Positions 43,198 through 51,736 are shown, numbered from the stretch's first letter. The stretch: 61,193 nucleotides of DNA from Candidatus Gastranaerophilales bacterium (GCA_944325705.1 CALVBB010000011.1:1-61193), one strand, 5' to 3'. Translations and numbers: made by a program. The notes: generated by a model from the sequence alone, not told the origin.

Positions 43198-43893
43198 ATG
43201 AAACATTTTGCATTCACTCTGGCCGAGGTCTTAATAACACTTGGGATAATAGGAGTTGTAGCCGCAATGACCTTACCTGCTCTGGTTCAGAATTATAAGG
43301 AGCAGGAAACTGTTACCCGTGTAAAAAAGTTTTACAGTGTATTTTCTCAAGCCTATGCTCAGGCAATACTGGATAACGGAACAATTGATACGTGGGGGCT
43401 TGCAGATTCTACAATAGAAGAAGATGAGGAAGGGAATAGTTTTTATACAGATGAAGCACTGGCTCAGAGTGATAAATTTATTGCTATAATGAAACCTTAT
43501 TTAAAAAATATCCGTGATGAAAAAATAAGCGACCAGAGCAAAGGAAATTCAAAAGGTTTTGTTCTTGCAGACGGTACTGCTATTGTCGGTGTATATCTCA
43601 ATATTTCTAACTGTAAAGACGATAAATCATATTGCGGAGATTTTTATATTGTGACAAACGGCGGAGATTTATATTCTGACAAAGCTTCAAAAACAATCGG
43701 CAAATACGGTTTTTCCTTTATACTCCGAAAAAACAGAATAGAACCGTCAGGTGCAAGTGATTCCGCTTTTAAAAATTCCTGTTTGACCGGAAAAAGATAC
43801 TCAGACTGTACCGCCTGGGTTATTCTGAACGGGAATATGGATTACCTGCACTGTAAAGACCTTGAATGGGGCGGCAAGACAAAGTGTGATTAG
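43198..43893 (+). CDS. Type IV pilin-like / pseudopilin protein
   Basis: 231 residues. Leader MKHFA then FTLAEVLITLGIIGVVAAMTL with Glu at +5; the residue before the cut is Ala rather than Gly. The head domain has several Cys (ISNCKDDKSYCGDFYIV, SCLTGKRYSDCTAWVILNG; split from separate parts) and a C-terminal Cys pair that could form disulfides. Expression is probably controlled by the divergent HTH regulator. Good Shine-Dalgarno (GAAAGGAAG). Ends 5 bp before convergent coaX. Confidence 0.86.
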   Translation: MKHFAFTLAEVLITLGIIGVVAAMTLPALVQNYKEQETVTRVKKFYSVFSQAYAQAILDNGTIDTWGLADSTIEEDEEGNSFYTDEALAQSDKFIAIMKPYLKNIRDEKISDQSKGNSKGFVLADGTAIVGVYLNISNCKDDKSYCGDFYIVTNGGDLYSDKASKTIGKYGFSFILRKNRIEPSGASDSAFKNSCLTGKRYSDCTAWVILNGNMDYLHCKDLEWGGKTKCD

Positions 43894-43898
43894 AAATT

Positions 43899-44663
43899 TT
43901 AAACCGCAGCAAGCTGGTTTATGTAATAAAGATGTCTTAAGCCCTCAAGGGTTAATGTAGGATTTATGTAGTCAAACGGACGCTTCATGTATTCAGCAAT
44001 GCAGGACGCATATCCGCCGGTTGCAACAACAACGGCTTTTTGTCCGAGTTCTTTCTCGCATTGTTCGACAAGCCCGTCAATCATGCAGGCGCATCCGCGG
44101 ATTACGCCAGAAAGAATTGCATCTACTGTATTGTTTCCTATAGCGCATGGCGATTTAGCAGCCTCTATACGCGGAAGCTTTGAGGTAAATTTATTCAGTG
44201 ATTTCAACTGAAGGTTTATTCCCGGAGCGATAACTCCGCCGATAAATTCACCTTTGCCGTTTACTATGTCAAAAGAGGTTGCGGTGCCAAAGTCAATAAC
44301 AATCACCGGATGTTTGTATAATACATAAGCCCCCGCGGCGTTTGCAATTCTGTCTGCGCCGATTTCATTAAGATGCGGCATTACAATCTTTACGCCTGTG
44401 TTTATTTTTGCTGATAAAAACAACGGTTTTATGTTGAAAACATTTTTAACGGCAGTTTGAAATTTTGTATTGAGTTCTTCTACAACAGACGATATAATGC
44501 AGCCTTCGACCGGATACACTTTAAACAGTGATTTTAAAAGCACTTCATATTCTTCAATTGACAAATCTCTGTCAGATGCCAGCCTGAATTCTTCTACAAG
44601 CGCGTTTTCATCAAATAAACCGAGAGTGATACTCGTATTCCCTATATCAGCAGTTAATAACAT
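43899..44663 (-). CDS. coaX: Type III pantothenate kinase
   Basis: 254 residues. It phosphorylates pantothenate, the first step to coenzyme A. The ASKHA-fold signatures are visible: TADIGNTSITLGLF at the N terminus, PHLNEIGADRIANAAGAY, VIDFGTATSFD, GGVIAPGINL and a late VVATGGYASCIAEY. Length is normal. A hairpin stands just before the start codon, separating it from the small gene at 44719. Confidence 0.95.
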   Translation of the reverse strand: MLLTADIGNTSITLGLFDENALVEEFRLASDRDLSIEEYEVLLKSLFKVYPVEGCIISSVVEELNTKFQTAVKNVFNIKPLFLSAKINTGVKIVMPHLNEIGADRIANAAGAYVLYKHPVIVIDFGTATSFDIVNGKGEFIGGVIAPGINLQLKSLNKFTSKLPRIEAAKSPCAIGNNTVDAILSGVIRGCACMIDGLVEQCEKELGQKAVVVATGGYASCIAEYMKRPFDYINPTLTLEGLRHLYYINQLAAV

Positions 44664-44664
44664 A

Positions 44665-44694
44665 AAAAATAGTCCTTTTGCAAGGACTATTTTA
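44665..44694 (-). terminator. Hairpin between small gene and coaX
   Basis: AAAATAGTCCTT pairs with AAGGACTATTTT around a short GCAAA-type loop; T-runs follow on the minus strand right before the coaX ATG. It would end the transcript of the 66-residue gene upstream, or act in the coaX leader. Confidence 0.7.
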
Positions 44695-44718
44695 TATCAA
44701 AAAAAAATTTTTGCAAAA

Positions 44719-44919
44719 TCAGCTGTTAAAAGCACCTACGCCCTGATTCCCGTCGTATTGCTGAACGCCTTCATTACGCATATACGTAAACAACCCTTCA
44801 CCGGATTTCAATCGCTGATATGCTGCACTGAAACCTTCAGCAACCTGTTGTTTATATTTTTTAAAATAATTATCTGTTTTTCCTGTTTTGGTGTCAAATG
44901 AAACGCTTAAATCACTCAT
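44719..44919 (-). CDS. Small protein of unknown function
   Basis: 66 residues, not recognised: a hydrophilic protein (MSDLSVSFDTKTGKTDNYF, then KYKQQVAEGFSAAYQRLKSG) with no Cys and no membrane helix. It is probably real because a perfect Shine-Dalgarno (AAGGAG, 5 nt spacing) precedes the ATG. A promoter TTGTAA-17-TATAAA is also seen upstream on the minus strand (about 44995-45025), and a hairpin follows the stop. Confidence 0.65.
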   Translation of the reverse strand: MSDLSVSFDTKTGKTDNYFKKYKQQVAEGFSAAYQRLKSGEGLFTYMRNEGVQQYDGNQGVGAFNS

Positions 44920-45057
44920 AGCTTCTCCTTGTTTTGTATTAGGTTAATACTTATATCTCATGTATATATATAAAGTATTTTATTTCCAGAGAAGTGCGCG
45001 ATTTTATATTTTTTGTTACAAAACTTTACAACTGTAGTAGAAAATCTAGCCGGATGG

Positions 45058-45942
45058 CTATTTTAGAAATTCTTTTTCAAGCCTGAGCGCTGTTCTGGTT
45101 TTTGCTAAACCGGCCTGAGAACTCTCTTTGAGAAGCGGTGACATAAGTTTTCCGGTTTGTTCAAGTGCGTCAATTACCTCATCAGGCGGAATTTTGGATT
45201 TTATACCGGCAAGGGCAAGTTCGCTTGCGGTCACTGCATGGATTGCAAGGAAAGGATTCCTTTTTACGCATGGAATTTCAACAAGCCCGCAGACAGGATC
45301 ACAGGTAAGCCCGAGGAGATTTTTTAAAGCAAGCGCTGCTGCGTTAAGAATTTCCTCCACGTTGCCGCCTCTCATTTGGGTAAGCGCTGCTGCTGCCATA
45401 GCAGAGGCAACTCCGCATTCTGCCTGACAACCTGCCACGGCTCCTGCCAGCGCAACTTTATTTGATACAATCCTGCCGATTTCTCCTGCTGTTATAAGCG
45501 CATTAATCTGTTCTTCTTTTGGGATGTTCAAATCCTCTGCTGCTCCAACAAGTACAGACGGAACAATTGCGCACGAACCGGCTGTCGGGCAAGCAACAAT
45601 TTTACCCATGCGAAGATTTTCCTCAATGGTTGCTAGCGCGTATGTTGTAATTTTTTCAAAAGTTTTGCCGAAAAGTGCACCAGTAGTTTGAAACCTTTCC
45701 TGAAGCCGGCTACAGTCATCTCCGCACATTCCGCTTATAGACATTTCACGGCTTTTTAGGCCTGTCCTGATAGCTTCTTTCATTGCATCAAGGCTCTTTT
45801 TAACAATTGCCCTGAATTCTTCAACAGAAATTTCCGCAGCGTCAACCTCGTGTTCCATGGCAGTCTGCCAGATTGTCGTTGATTGCTCCGTACAGGTGTT
45901 ATATAGTTCTTCAAATGTTGTTATGTTTTTATAATATTCCAT
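45058..45942 (-). CDS. sdaAA: L-serine ammonia-lyase, iron-sulfur-dependent, alpha subunit
   Basis: 294 residues. With the beta subunit it deaminates serine to pyruvate. The family's GKIVACPTAGSCAIVP, AGCQAECGVASAMAAAAL and CDPVCGLVEIPCVKRN segments contain the cysteines that hold the [4Fe-4S] cluster. It begins 1 bp after the beta-subunit gene, so the two are one operon in the order beta-alpha. Confidence 0.95.
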   Translation of the reverse strand: MEYYKNITTFEELYNTCTEQSTTIWQTAMEHEVDAAEISVEEFRAIVKKSLDAMKEAIRTGLKSREMSISGMCGDDCSRLQERFQTTGALFGKTFEKITTYALATIEENLRMGKIVACPTAGSCAIVPSVLVGAAEDLNIPKEEQINALITAGEIGRIVSNKVALAGAVAGCQAECGVASAMAAAALTQMRGGNVEEILNAAALALKNLLGLTCDPVCGLVEIPCVKRNPFLAIHAVTASELALAGIKSKIPPDEVIDALEQTGKLMSPLLKESSQAGLAKTRTALRLEKEFLK

Positions 45943-45943
45943 T

Positions 45944-46603
45944 TCAGCTTTCCAGTTTTTTAATGTACCTAATCATATAAATGTGTTCAATCAGCCCGAG
46001 AAAATCAATAACTTTCTGATTAATTTCTCCGTCAAGGCAGATGCACATTGAGGCTTCCTGCCCTTTGGCGTATCTGTCACAGTGGAGTGAGGCTATGTTC
46101 ACCTGTATTGAATTTGTCACCCGCGCAATCATATTAGGAACATCTTTATAAACAAGAAGCAGGGTGTTATATTTTCCTGTAACATTAACTGAAAAATCAT
46201 TGATTTTACGAATTACAATTTCGCCTGCGCCTATAGAGTCACCTGAAATTGTCATCGGCGTATTGCCTTCAAAAATAAAATCAACAGCGTTCGGATGTCT
46301 GTTAAAGTCTTCAAGGTATTCAAATTTGTATTCAAATTTTTTGGAAATATCTAAATCAAAAATATTTTTTATTCTGGTATCGTCAACAGAAAGCCCGAGG
46401 AGGCCGGCTAATAATCCTTTATCCGTTCCATGCCCCTTACCGGTTTGTGCGTAAGAGTTATAAAGCCGGAATGTCACTTTCCGTGGGCATTCATTGTAAA
46501 TGTTTCTTGCAAGAAGCCCTAATCTCACTGCTCCTGCGGTGTGTGAGCTTGACGGCCCGACCATTACCGGAGATATTATATCAATTATTGAGGATTGACG
46601 CAT
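45944..46603 (-). CDS. sdaAB: L-serine ammonia-lyase, iron-sulfur-dependent, beta subunit
   Basis: 219 residues. The N-terminal SPVMVGPSSSHTAGAVRLG is the conserved serine-binding motif, followed by GHGTDKGLLAGLLG. The C-terminal ~75 residues form an ACT domain (TLLLVYKDVPNMIARVTNSI), a likely allosteric site. The ATG at 46603 with AAAAAGG upstream fits the family; the longer frame starting at 46651 does not. Confidence 0.93.
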   Translation of the reverse strand: MRQSSIIDIISPVMVGPSSSHTAGAVRLGLLARNIYNECPRKVTFRLYNSYAQTGKGHGTDKGLLAGLLGLSVDDTRIKNIFDLDISKKFEYKFEYLEDFNRHPNAVDFIFEGNTPMTISGDSIGAGEIVIRKINDFSVNVTGKYNTLLLVYKDVPNMIARVTNSIQVNIASLHCDRYAKGQEASMCICLDGEINQKVIDFLGLIEHIYMIRYIKKLES

Positions 46604-46794
46604 AACTAAACCTTTTTGTAACTGTACCGGAATCATTATAGCACCATTCACTCCGGCTTTCCGTTAAATTTTGTAACACTAATGTAAAAATTTTATTAAT
46701 ATTTGACAATAATTTAATTTTCTGTGTTTTTATATAGATGTGAAGTTTAGTGATTATTTTTTATTGGTTAGGAAAAGTGTAGTAAAGGAGAATT

Positions 46795-46941
46795 ATGTTT
46801 AGCCCTGAATTTATGAAATTTCTTATAAATTATCAGAAAGATGAGTTTACCCCGCAGCAGGAAAAGAAAGAAATTAACTTTAAATACGGAAAAGGCGGAA
46901 ATAGACTCGCTGAAATTTTGATTACTGTTAACAGTAAGTAA
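46795..46941 (+). CDS. 48-residue small protein
   Basis: A short frame, MFSPEFMKFLINYQKDEF..., ending NRLAEILITVNSK. It is probably translated because AAAGGAG lies 5 nt before the ATG, and a terminator follows at 47017. It is charged (Lys/Glu) with no membrane segment or Cys. The end GNRLAEILITVNSK faintly recalls the LAEVLIT of the prepilin signal, but the hydrophobic run is too short for a pilin. Function unknown. Confidence 0.55.
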   Translation: MFSPEFMKFLINYQKDEFTPQQEKKEINFKYGKGGNRLAEILITVNSK

Positions 46942-47016
46942 GAGGAGGGGCATGGCTCCTGTCTGAGGGCCTGTCTGTATGGTTCCCGCGTCGGAAAGGT
47001 AAGTGAATCGTAAAAA

Positions 47017-47041
47017 AAAGAGCCTTTTTTAAGGGCTCTTT
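47017..47041 (+). terminator. Rho-independent terminator
   Basis: AAAGAGCC pairs with GGGCTCTTT around a T-rich loop, with an A-run before and a short T-run after. It closes the small gene at 46795. The 75 bp between stop and hairpin is GC-richer than its surroundings but holds no gene. Confidence 0.8.
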
Positions 47042-47303
47042 GGAACAAATTTTTGGTTCATTCCTCAAATAGTGTGAAGTGTAGTGTGTGTGCTTAAATC
47101 TCGTTTTTGATTCCTCGAATTTAAGCTTTCCTCGTGTTACATTTATATAAAAAATTTTCCTTATATATAATTGCTATATTTTGTCTATTGATTTTATATT
47201 TGTTACAAAACTTTATAAAGAAATCTGTATAATTTTGTAAAAATAGGGAATAATAATATTATTATAATAGGATAAGAGTGTTCAGTTTGTTTAAAGGAGA
47301 TAT
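47042..47303. other. Intergenic region before surE
   Basis: About 260 bp without a credible gene. It is AT-rich and holds an inverted repeat GCTTAAAT / ATTTAAGC (about 47093-47130) and a TATAAT box at about 47228-47233 preceded by TTTGTTACAAAA. The latter may be the surE promoter, with a ~65-nt leader. Confidence 0.4.
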
Positions 47304-48095
47304 ATGAAAATTTTAATTTCAAACGATGACGGTATTGCAGCAAATGGTATCAGAGTGCTTACAATGTCGCTTGCAGATGATCATGATGTTTATGTCGTCG
47401 CGCCGGATAGAGAAAGAAGCGCCGCCGGGCACTCGCTTACCCTGCATACTCCGCTGAGAGTTGAGGAGCTGGAAACAATTACCGGAGCTAAGCGAACTTG
47501 GGTTACAACAGGCACTCCGGGCGATTGTGTCAAAATTGCGATTAATGCTATTCTATCGCCTGACGAGATGCCGGATTTCGTTATTTCCGGTATAAACCAC
47601 GGGCCGAATCTCGGGTCGGATATTCTGTATTCCGGAACGGTAAGTTGTGCTATGGAAGGCGCTATGATGGGAATTCCAAGCATTGCAGTATCTTTAGCCA
47701 GTATGCAGGCTGACTATGACGATTTTGTATATACTGGTAAATTTATGAATGCTCTGTTGAAAAAGCTTGAAAAATACCCGTTCCCGCCAAAATCAATCCT
47801 GAATGTAAATGTTCCGGCACTGGATTCTGAGGATATTGCAGGGGTTGCAATTACAGAACTCGGCAGCAGGATGTTTACAAATACTTACGAAAAACGTGTG
47901 GACCCGCGCGGAAAGGTTTATTACTGGATGGCAGGCGAGCTTACGAATGAGCCGAGCGATGCTAATACGGATATTGCTGCTGTAAGAAATAACAAAATTT
48001 CAATAACTCCGGTTACTTATGAAATGACCAAAGAGGATTACATGGCAAATCTTGACAATATCCTCTGCGGCAACGATGCCTGCAGCTGGTTTTAG
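47304..48095 (+). CDS. surE: 5'/3'-nucleotidase SurE
   Basis: 263 residues. It removes phosphate from nucleoside monophosphates. ILISNDDGIAANGI at the N terminus holds the metal-binding Asp pair. VAPDRERSAAGHSLTLH, VTTGTPGDCVK, ISGINHGPNLGSDILYSGTVSCAMEG and NVNVPAL complete the family set. AAAGGAG precedes the ATG. Confidence 0.95.
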   Translation: MKILISNDDGIAANGIRVLTMSLADDHDVYVVAPDRERSAAGHSLTLHTPLRVEELETITGAKRTWVTTGTPGDCVKIAINAILSPDEMPDFVISGINHGPNLGSDILYSGTVSCAMEGAMMGIPSIAVSLASMQADYDDFVYTGKFMNALLKKLEKYPFPPKSILNVNVPALDSEDIAGVAITELGSRMFTNTYEKRVDPRGKVYYWMAGELTNEPSDANTDIAAVRNNKISITPVTYEMTKEDYMANLDNILCGNDACSWF

Positions 48096-48109
48096 GGAAT
48101 AAAATTGAG

Positions 48110-48577
48110 CTAATTTTTCCCCGGCACCCTGTGGTGTTTTTCCAGATACTGTCCGAAAATTTCGGCAGCGTCACCTATAATCTGCTCGCATGGTCGGGTT
48201 GAATAATATTCTTCAGTCCGGTCAGCAGGAATACAGTTATCGTCAGCAAGATTTCCCAGAAGTTCGCGGCAGATGATAGTTTTATTTCTGTCTTTAAATG
48301 AATTTGCAAGCTCCTGTATTCTTTCGTAATGCTCAGTTTTTGTATCTTTATCAACAGGAGAGGTATAACCGTATTTAAGACCTGCAGCCATAAACATTCC
48401 GCTGACAGCACCGCAGACCTCCCTCATTCTGCCCATGCCGCCGCCAAAGGAGGATGCAAGCTTCAGCGCAGTTTCAAAGTCAAGCCCAAAGTCTTCAGCA
48501 AATGTGCAAAAAACAGACTGTGCACAATTATACCCCTCTCTAAATAATTTTCTTGCTTTTTTGGAATAATCATTCAT
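48110..48577 (-). CDS. C_GCAxxG_C_C family redox protein
   Basis: 155 residues. GYNCAQSVFCTF at the N terminus, MREVCGAVSGM in the middle (the GCAxxG-like core), ICRELLG and TRPCEQII near the end give the Cys pattern of this family. It is thought to be redox-active, often near molybdenum or electron-transfer genes. Here it stands alone, convergent with surE and divergent from the broken pilin at 48746. Confidence 0.85.
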   Translation of the reverse strand: MNDYSKKARKLFREGYNCAQSVFCTFAEDFGLDFETALKLASSFGGGMGRMREVCGAVSGMFMAAGLKYGYTSPVDKDTKTEHYERIQELANSFKDRNKTIICRELLGNLADDNCIPADRTEEYYSTRPCEQIIGDAAEIFGQYLEKHHRVPGKN

Positions 48578-48745
48578 TTTATAATCCTCCCTCTGTAATT
48601 ATATAACAGAATTTTACATAACCTCAATCAGTCTGTAAATAATTCTAAGCTGGGAGAGATTTAATTGCGGAAGTTTTGCGTTTATCTCGTTAATTATAAA
48701 TTATTTCTCATAATAGAGCGTTTTTGAGAAAGAAAGGATTTATTT

Positions 48746-49572
48746 ATGGAGAGAAAAAAGTGCTTATACCGGCAAGAAAAATTTTTAAGAGGTCATGCAG
48801 GCTATTCCAGCGCAGCGTTTACGCTTGCAGAGGTTCTTATAACACTCGGGATTATCGGGATAGTTGCAGCAATGACACTGCCGGCGCTTGTCGGGAAATA
48901 TCAGAAAGTACAGACAGTAAATCAGCTAAAAAAATTTATTCCGAACTAAATCAGGCATTACTTATAGCACAAAAAGATTACGGAAGCCTTGACAGCTGGG
49001 ATTTACTGGATTTTGAAAATGCTACAGAAAGAGGCACTTTTTTCGGAGAAAAATATTTGTTTCCGCATATAAAAACAATCAAAAAATGTTTTCCTGTATC
49101 TTCTGATTGCTGGGCAGAAAAAATGTATACCATTGATAATAAGACAGTCAGCTCCTTTGTGAGTGATGGGCGTGGTGCTTTTATAAGCGCCTCGGGCTAC
49201 TCTGTTCTTTACTGGGTTCATGGAACAGGCAACGGCGGCTGGTTCTGGGTAGACACCAACGGGCCTGTCAAAAAACCAAATACTTTTGGTAAAGATATTT
49301 TCCCCTTTATTATTGCTTGGGGTAATGCCGGCAGCGTAAGGCAAACAACGGAAAGCGACTGTTTTAAGCGTTTAGGTATCTATCCGCTAGGCCTTGATTG
49401 CAGTACTGCTTCTCCTACAAGAGATGACATTATTAACGGTACAATAGCAGGGCACCCCGATTACAGTACTTATAAATGTAAAAAAGGATCCGGTTCAAAC
49501 CATGCGGGCGCTTACTGCGGGGCATTGCTTATATATGACGGCTGGCAGATGAAAGATGATTATCCCTGGTAA
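48746..49572 (+). pseudogene. Type IV pilin-like gene with -1 frameshift at A7
   Basis: ATG at 48746 (AAAGGA upstream) opens a leader of ~28 residues, then AAFTLAEVLITLGIIGIVAAMTL. The frame runs to VNQLKKFIPN and stops at 48949. At A7 (48928-48934) one extra A, or a -1 ribosomal slip on A AAA AAA, would join it to the frame giving LKKIYSELNQALLIAQKDYG and on to the stop at 49572. That would be ~275 residues ending YDGWQMKDDYPW, the same end as the pilin at 17034. The head frame is clean, so the break is recent, a sequencing error, or a recoding site. Confidence 0.8.
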
Positions 49573-50075
49573 AAAAAGACGATAAGACGCTTGTGCGGCA
49601 AAAAGTGAAGGGGTGAAGAGTGAGGGGTTCACTATGGCACTCTCTCACTGTGAGAGGGCAGAATTACTTAATGAACGAAGTGAATTTAGTAATTCAGGAC
49701 ATGGTAAACCCTCCGGCACTACCGTGCTACCTCCCTTACAAGGGAGGTCTTTGTCATTACCCCCTTTGATAAAAGGGGGGCAGGGGGAAATTTTTAAAAA
49801 GGTCATATTTACTAATCAGACACAACTTTGTATCTATATAGGAACAGTAGTATTAGTTTTCGAAATGATAGCGGGAGCAGGGCGGGAGCATGTTGAGAAA
49901 ATTAATAATACTGTTCCGGTATAAGATCCTGAAACACCAGGTAGGGGGCATAAAATCACGTTTCGCCTCTAGCTCAACGGATTTTGCTGCCAGTTCAGGA
50001 TGACATATATCACCTTTCAACCTTTCAACTTTCTTATTTCTTCCCTGCTCGTTTCTTTCATGATAAAATTCCTGT
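49573..50075. repeat. Intergenic region packed with palindromes
   Basis: About 500 bp with no credible gene. Inverted repeats follow one another: CTCTCAC/GTGAGAG near 49640, GAATTACT/AGTAATTC near 49661-49701, CTCCCTT/AAGGGAG near 49732-49746 and CCCCCTTT/AAAGGGGG near 49761-49780. The hairpin element described separately follows at 49841. A 103-codon frame covers part of it but is only translated palindrome. The last ~35 bp hold the putative promoter of the antiporter gene. Confidence 0.6.
49841..49917 (+). repeat. Hairpin element, copy A
   Basis: A 77-bp element with long terminal inverted repeats (GGAACAGTA...TTTTC / GAAAA...TACTGTTCC) around the core GAAATGATAGCGGGAGCAGG. A second copy lies at 55512. 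Its arms are 2 bp shorter than those of copy B on both sides, and the outer pairs differ in a compensated way. This suggests selection for the folded form (RNA or cruciform). Confidence 0.75.
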
Positions 50076-51392
50076 ATGTCAATATTAATTAATCCGGTAA
50101 TAATTTCAGTAATTTTGTTATGCCTTTTATGTTTATGCAGAATAAATGTTCTGCTTGCAATAATTATATCCGCAATCGCAGCAGGGCTTTCCGGCGGACT
50201 TGGCATTGAAAAAGTTATGAACACATTTATAGCCGGAATGGGCGGCAATTCCGAAACAGCATTGAGTTATATTCTTCTCGGAACTTTTGCCGCGGCAATG
50301 ACACATACGGGACTGGCAACAATTTTAGCAAAAAAAATTGCAAATATTATTGCAGGTAAAAAAATAATTCTTCTGTTTATTCTTGCCGGAATTGCAGTGC
50401 TGTCGCAAAACCTTATCCCTGTACATATTGCATTTATTCCGATACTGATACCGCCTCTCCTGCATGTTATGAACAGACTAAAATTAGACAGGCGCGCCGC
50501 AGCCTGCGCGCTGGCTTTTGGATTAAAAGCACCTTATATTGCAATACCGGCAGGTTTTGGCCTGATTTTTCAAGGTTTAATTGCAGATAATATGACTTTG
50601 AATGGCATGCAGGTTTTGAAAAATGATGTATGGAAATCAACATGGATATTAGGGCTTGCAATGCTTGCCGGATTTTTGACTGCAATATTTATTTCATATA
50701 GAAAGCCGCGAGAATATAAAGACTGTGAAGTTCGTGAAAATGCACTTGAAAAAGAGGATGAAGAAGCTTTAAAATTAAATAAGAATCACTATATAACCCT
50801 TATCGGTGCCTTTGCAACCCTTGCCGTACAGTTGTGGACAAAATCGTTGCCGCTCGGCGCGTTAGTCGGACTTGGAATAGTGTTTGGCGGCGGTGCTGTA
50901 AGCCATAAAAAAATGGACAAACTTATAAATGAAGGCATTGGATTAATGGGTTATGTAGCGTTTGTAATGCTTGTTGCGGCAGGTTTTGCTCTTGTACTGA
51001 AAGAAACCGGCGGGATTGATGAACTTGTAAATGCTATTATGCCGTTTATGCAGAATAGCAAAATTCTTGCATCATGTCTGATGCTGTTTCTAGGTCTGTT
51101 TATAACAATGGGTATTGGAACATCTTTCGGCACAATACCTATTCTTGCTGTGCTTTTTGTACCTATTTGCCAGCATCTCGGAATGAGTGTTTCTGCAAGC
51201 ATAGTGGTTCTGGCAGCGGCTGCCGCATTAGGGGATGCCGGCTCTCCTGCTTCCGACACAACTCTTGGACCTACTGCCGGTCTAGATGCTGACGGGCAGC
51301 ACAACCATATACAAGATACCTGTATTCCGACATTTTTACATTACAATATCCCGCTCATAATCTTTGCCCTTCTGGCGGTTGTACTATTTTAA
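50076..51392 (+). CDS. Na+/H+ antiporter-family transporter (YuiF-like)
   Basis: 438 residues with about ten to twelve transmembrane helices; hydrophobic from the first residues (VIISVILLCLLCLCRINVLL). The pattern MGGNSETALSYILLG, NLIPVHIAFIPILIPPLL, and MGIGTSFGTIPILAVLFVP with GDAGSPASDTTLGPTAGL matches the Na+/H+ antiporter / YuiF histidine-transporter-like group. The ion or amino acid carried is not certain. TAAAAT ends 6 nt before the ATG and no Shine-Dalgarno is seen, so the mRNA may be leaderless. Overlaps convergent hxlR-like gene by 9 bp. Confidence 0.8.
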   Translation: MSILINPVIISVILLCLLCLCRINVLLAIIISAIAAGLSGGLGIEKVMNTFIAGMGGNSETALSYILLGTFAAAMTHTGLATILAKKIANIIAGKKIILLFILAGIAVLSQNLIPVHIAFIPILIPPLLHVMNRLKLDRRAAACALAFGLKAPYIAIPAGFGLIFQGLIADNMTLNGMQVLKNDVWKSTWILGLAMLAGFLTAIFISYRKPREYKDCEVRENALEKEDEEALKLNKNHYITLIGAFATLAVQLWTKSLPLGALVGLGIVFGGGAVSHKKMDKLINEGIGLMGYVAFVMLVAAGFALVLKETGGIDELVNAIMPFMQNSKILASCLMLFLGLFITMGIGTSFGTIPILAVLFVPICQHLGMSVSASIVVLAAAAALGDAGSPASDTTLGPTAGLDADGQHNHIQDTCIPTFLHYNIPLIIFALLAVVLF

Positions 51393-51710
51393 CAAAAGGC
51401 GTCTGTAGGCCTCACCCCATTCTGCCATTGAATTAAGAACCGGCTCAAGCGTAAGGCCTGTTTTAGAAAGCGAGTATTCAACTTTTGGCGGAACTTCTGC
51501 ATAAACCTTTCTTCTAACCAGAGAATTTTCTTCAAGTTCGCGCAGGTTATCTGTCAAAACTTTCTGGGAGCATCCGACACTTCTCTGAAGTTCGCCAAAT
51601 CTTTTAGTGCCTGTCAGTAAATCCCGTATAATCAAAATTTTCCATTTATTCCCTATGAGTTTTAACATCAATGCTACAGGACATGGCGGAAGATTATTTT
51701 TATCCAGCAT
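51384..51710 (-). CDS. HxlR-family transcriptional regulator
   Basis: 108 residues. PPCPVALMLKLIGNKWKILIIRDLL near the N terminus is the HxlR signature with the sensor Cys. FGELQRSVGCSQKVLTDNLRELEENSLV is the winged helix and YSLSKTGLTLEPVL the wing. The family usually responds to aldehydes, oxidants or other reactive species through the Cys. It is divergent from a cupin gene, its probable target. Confidence 0.9.
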   Translation of the reverse strand: MLDKNNLPPCPVALMLKLIGNKWKILIIRDLLTGTKRFGELQRSVGCSQKVLTDNLRELEENSLVRRKVYAEVPPKVEYSLSKTGLTLEPVLNSMAEWGEAYRRLLLK

Positions 51711-51736
51711 TTAAAACCTCTTTCTGTTCCAATAGT

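Noticed and set aside
49613-49924. Open frame of 103 codons before the antiporter
   Set aside because: It consists of palindromes and the hairpin element; composition unlike a protein gene.
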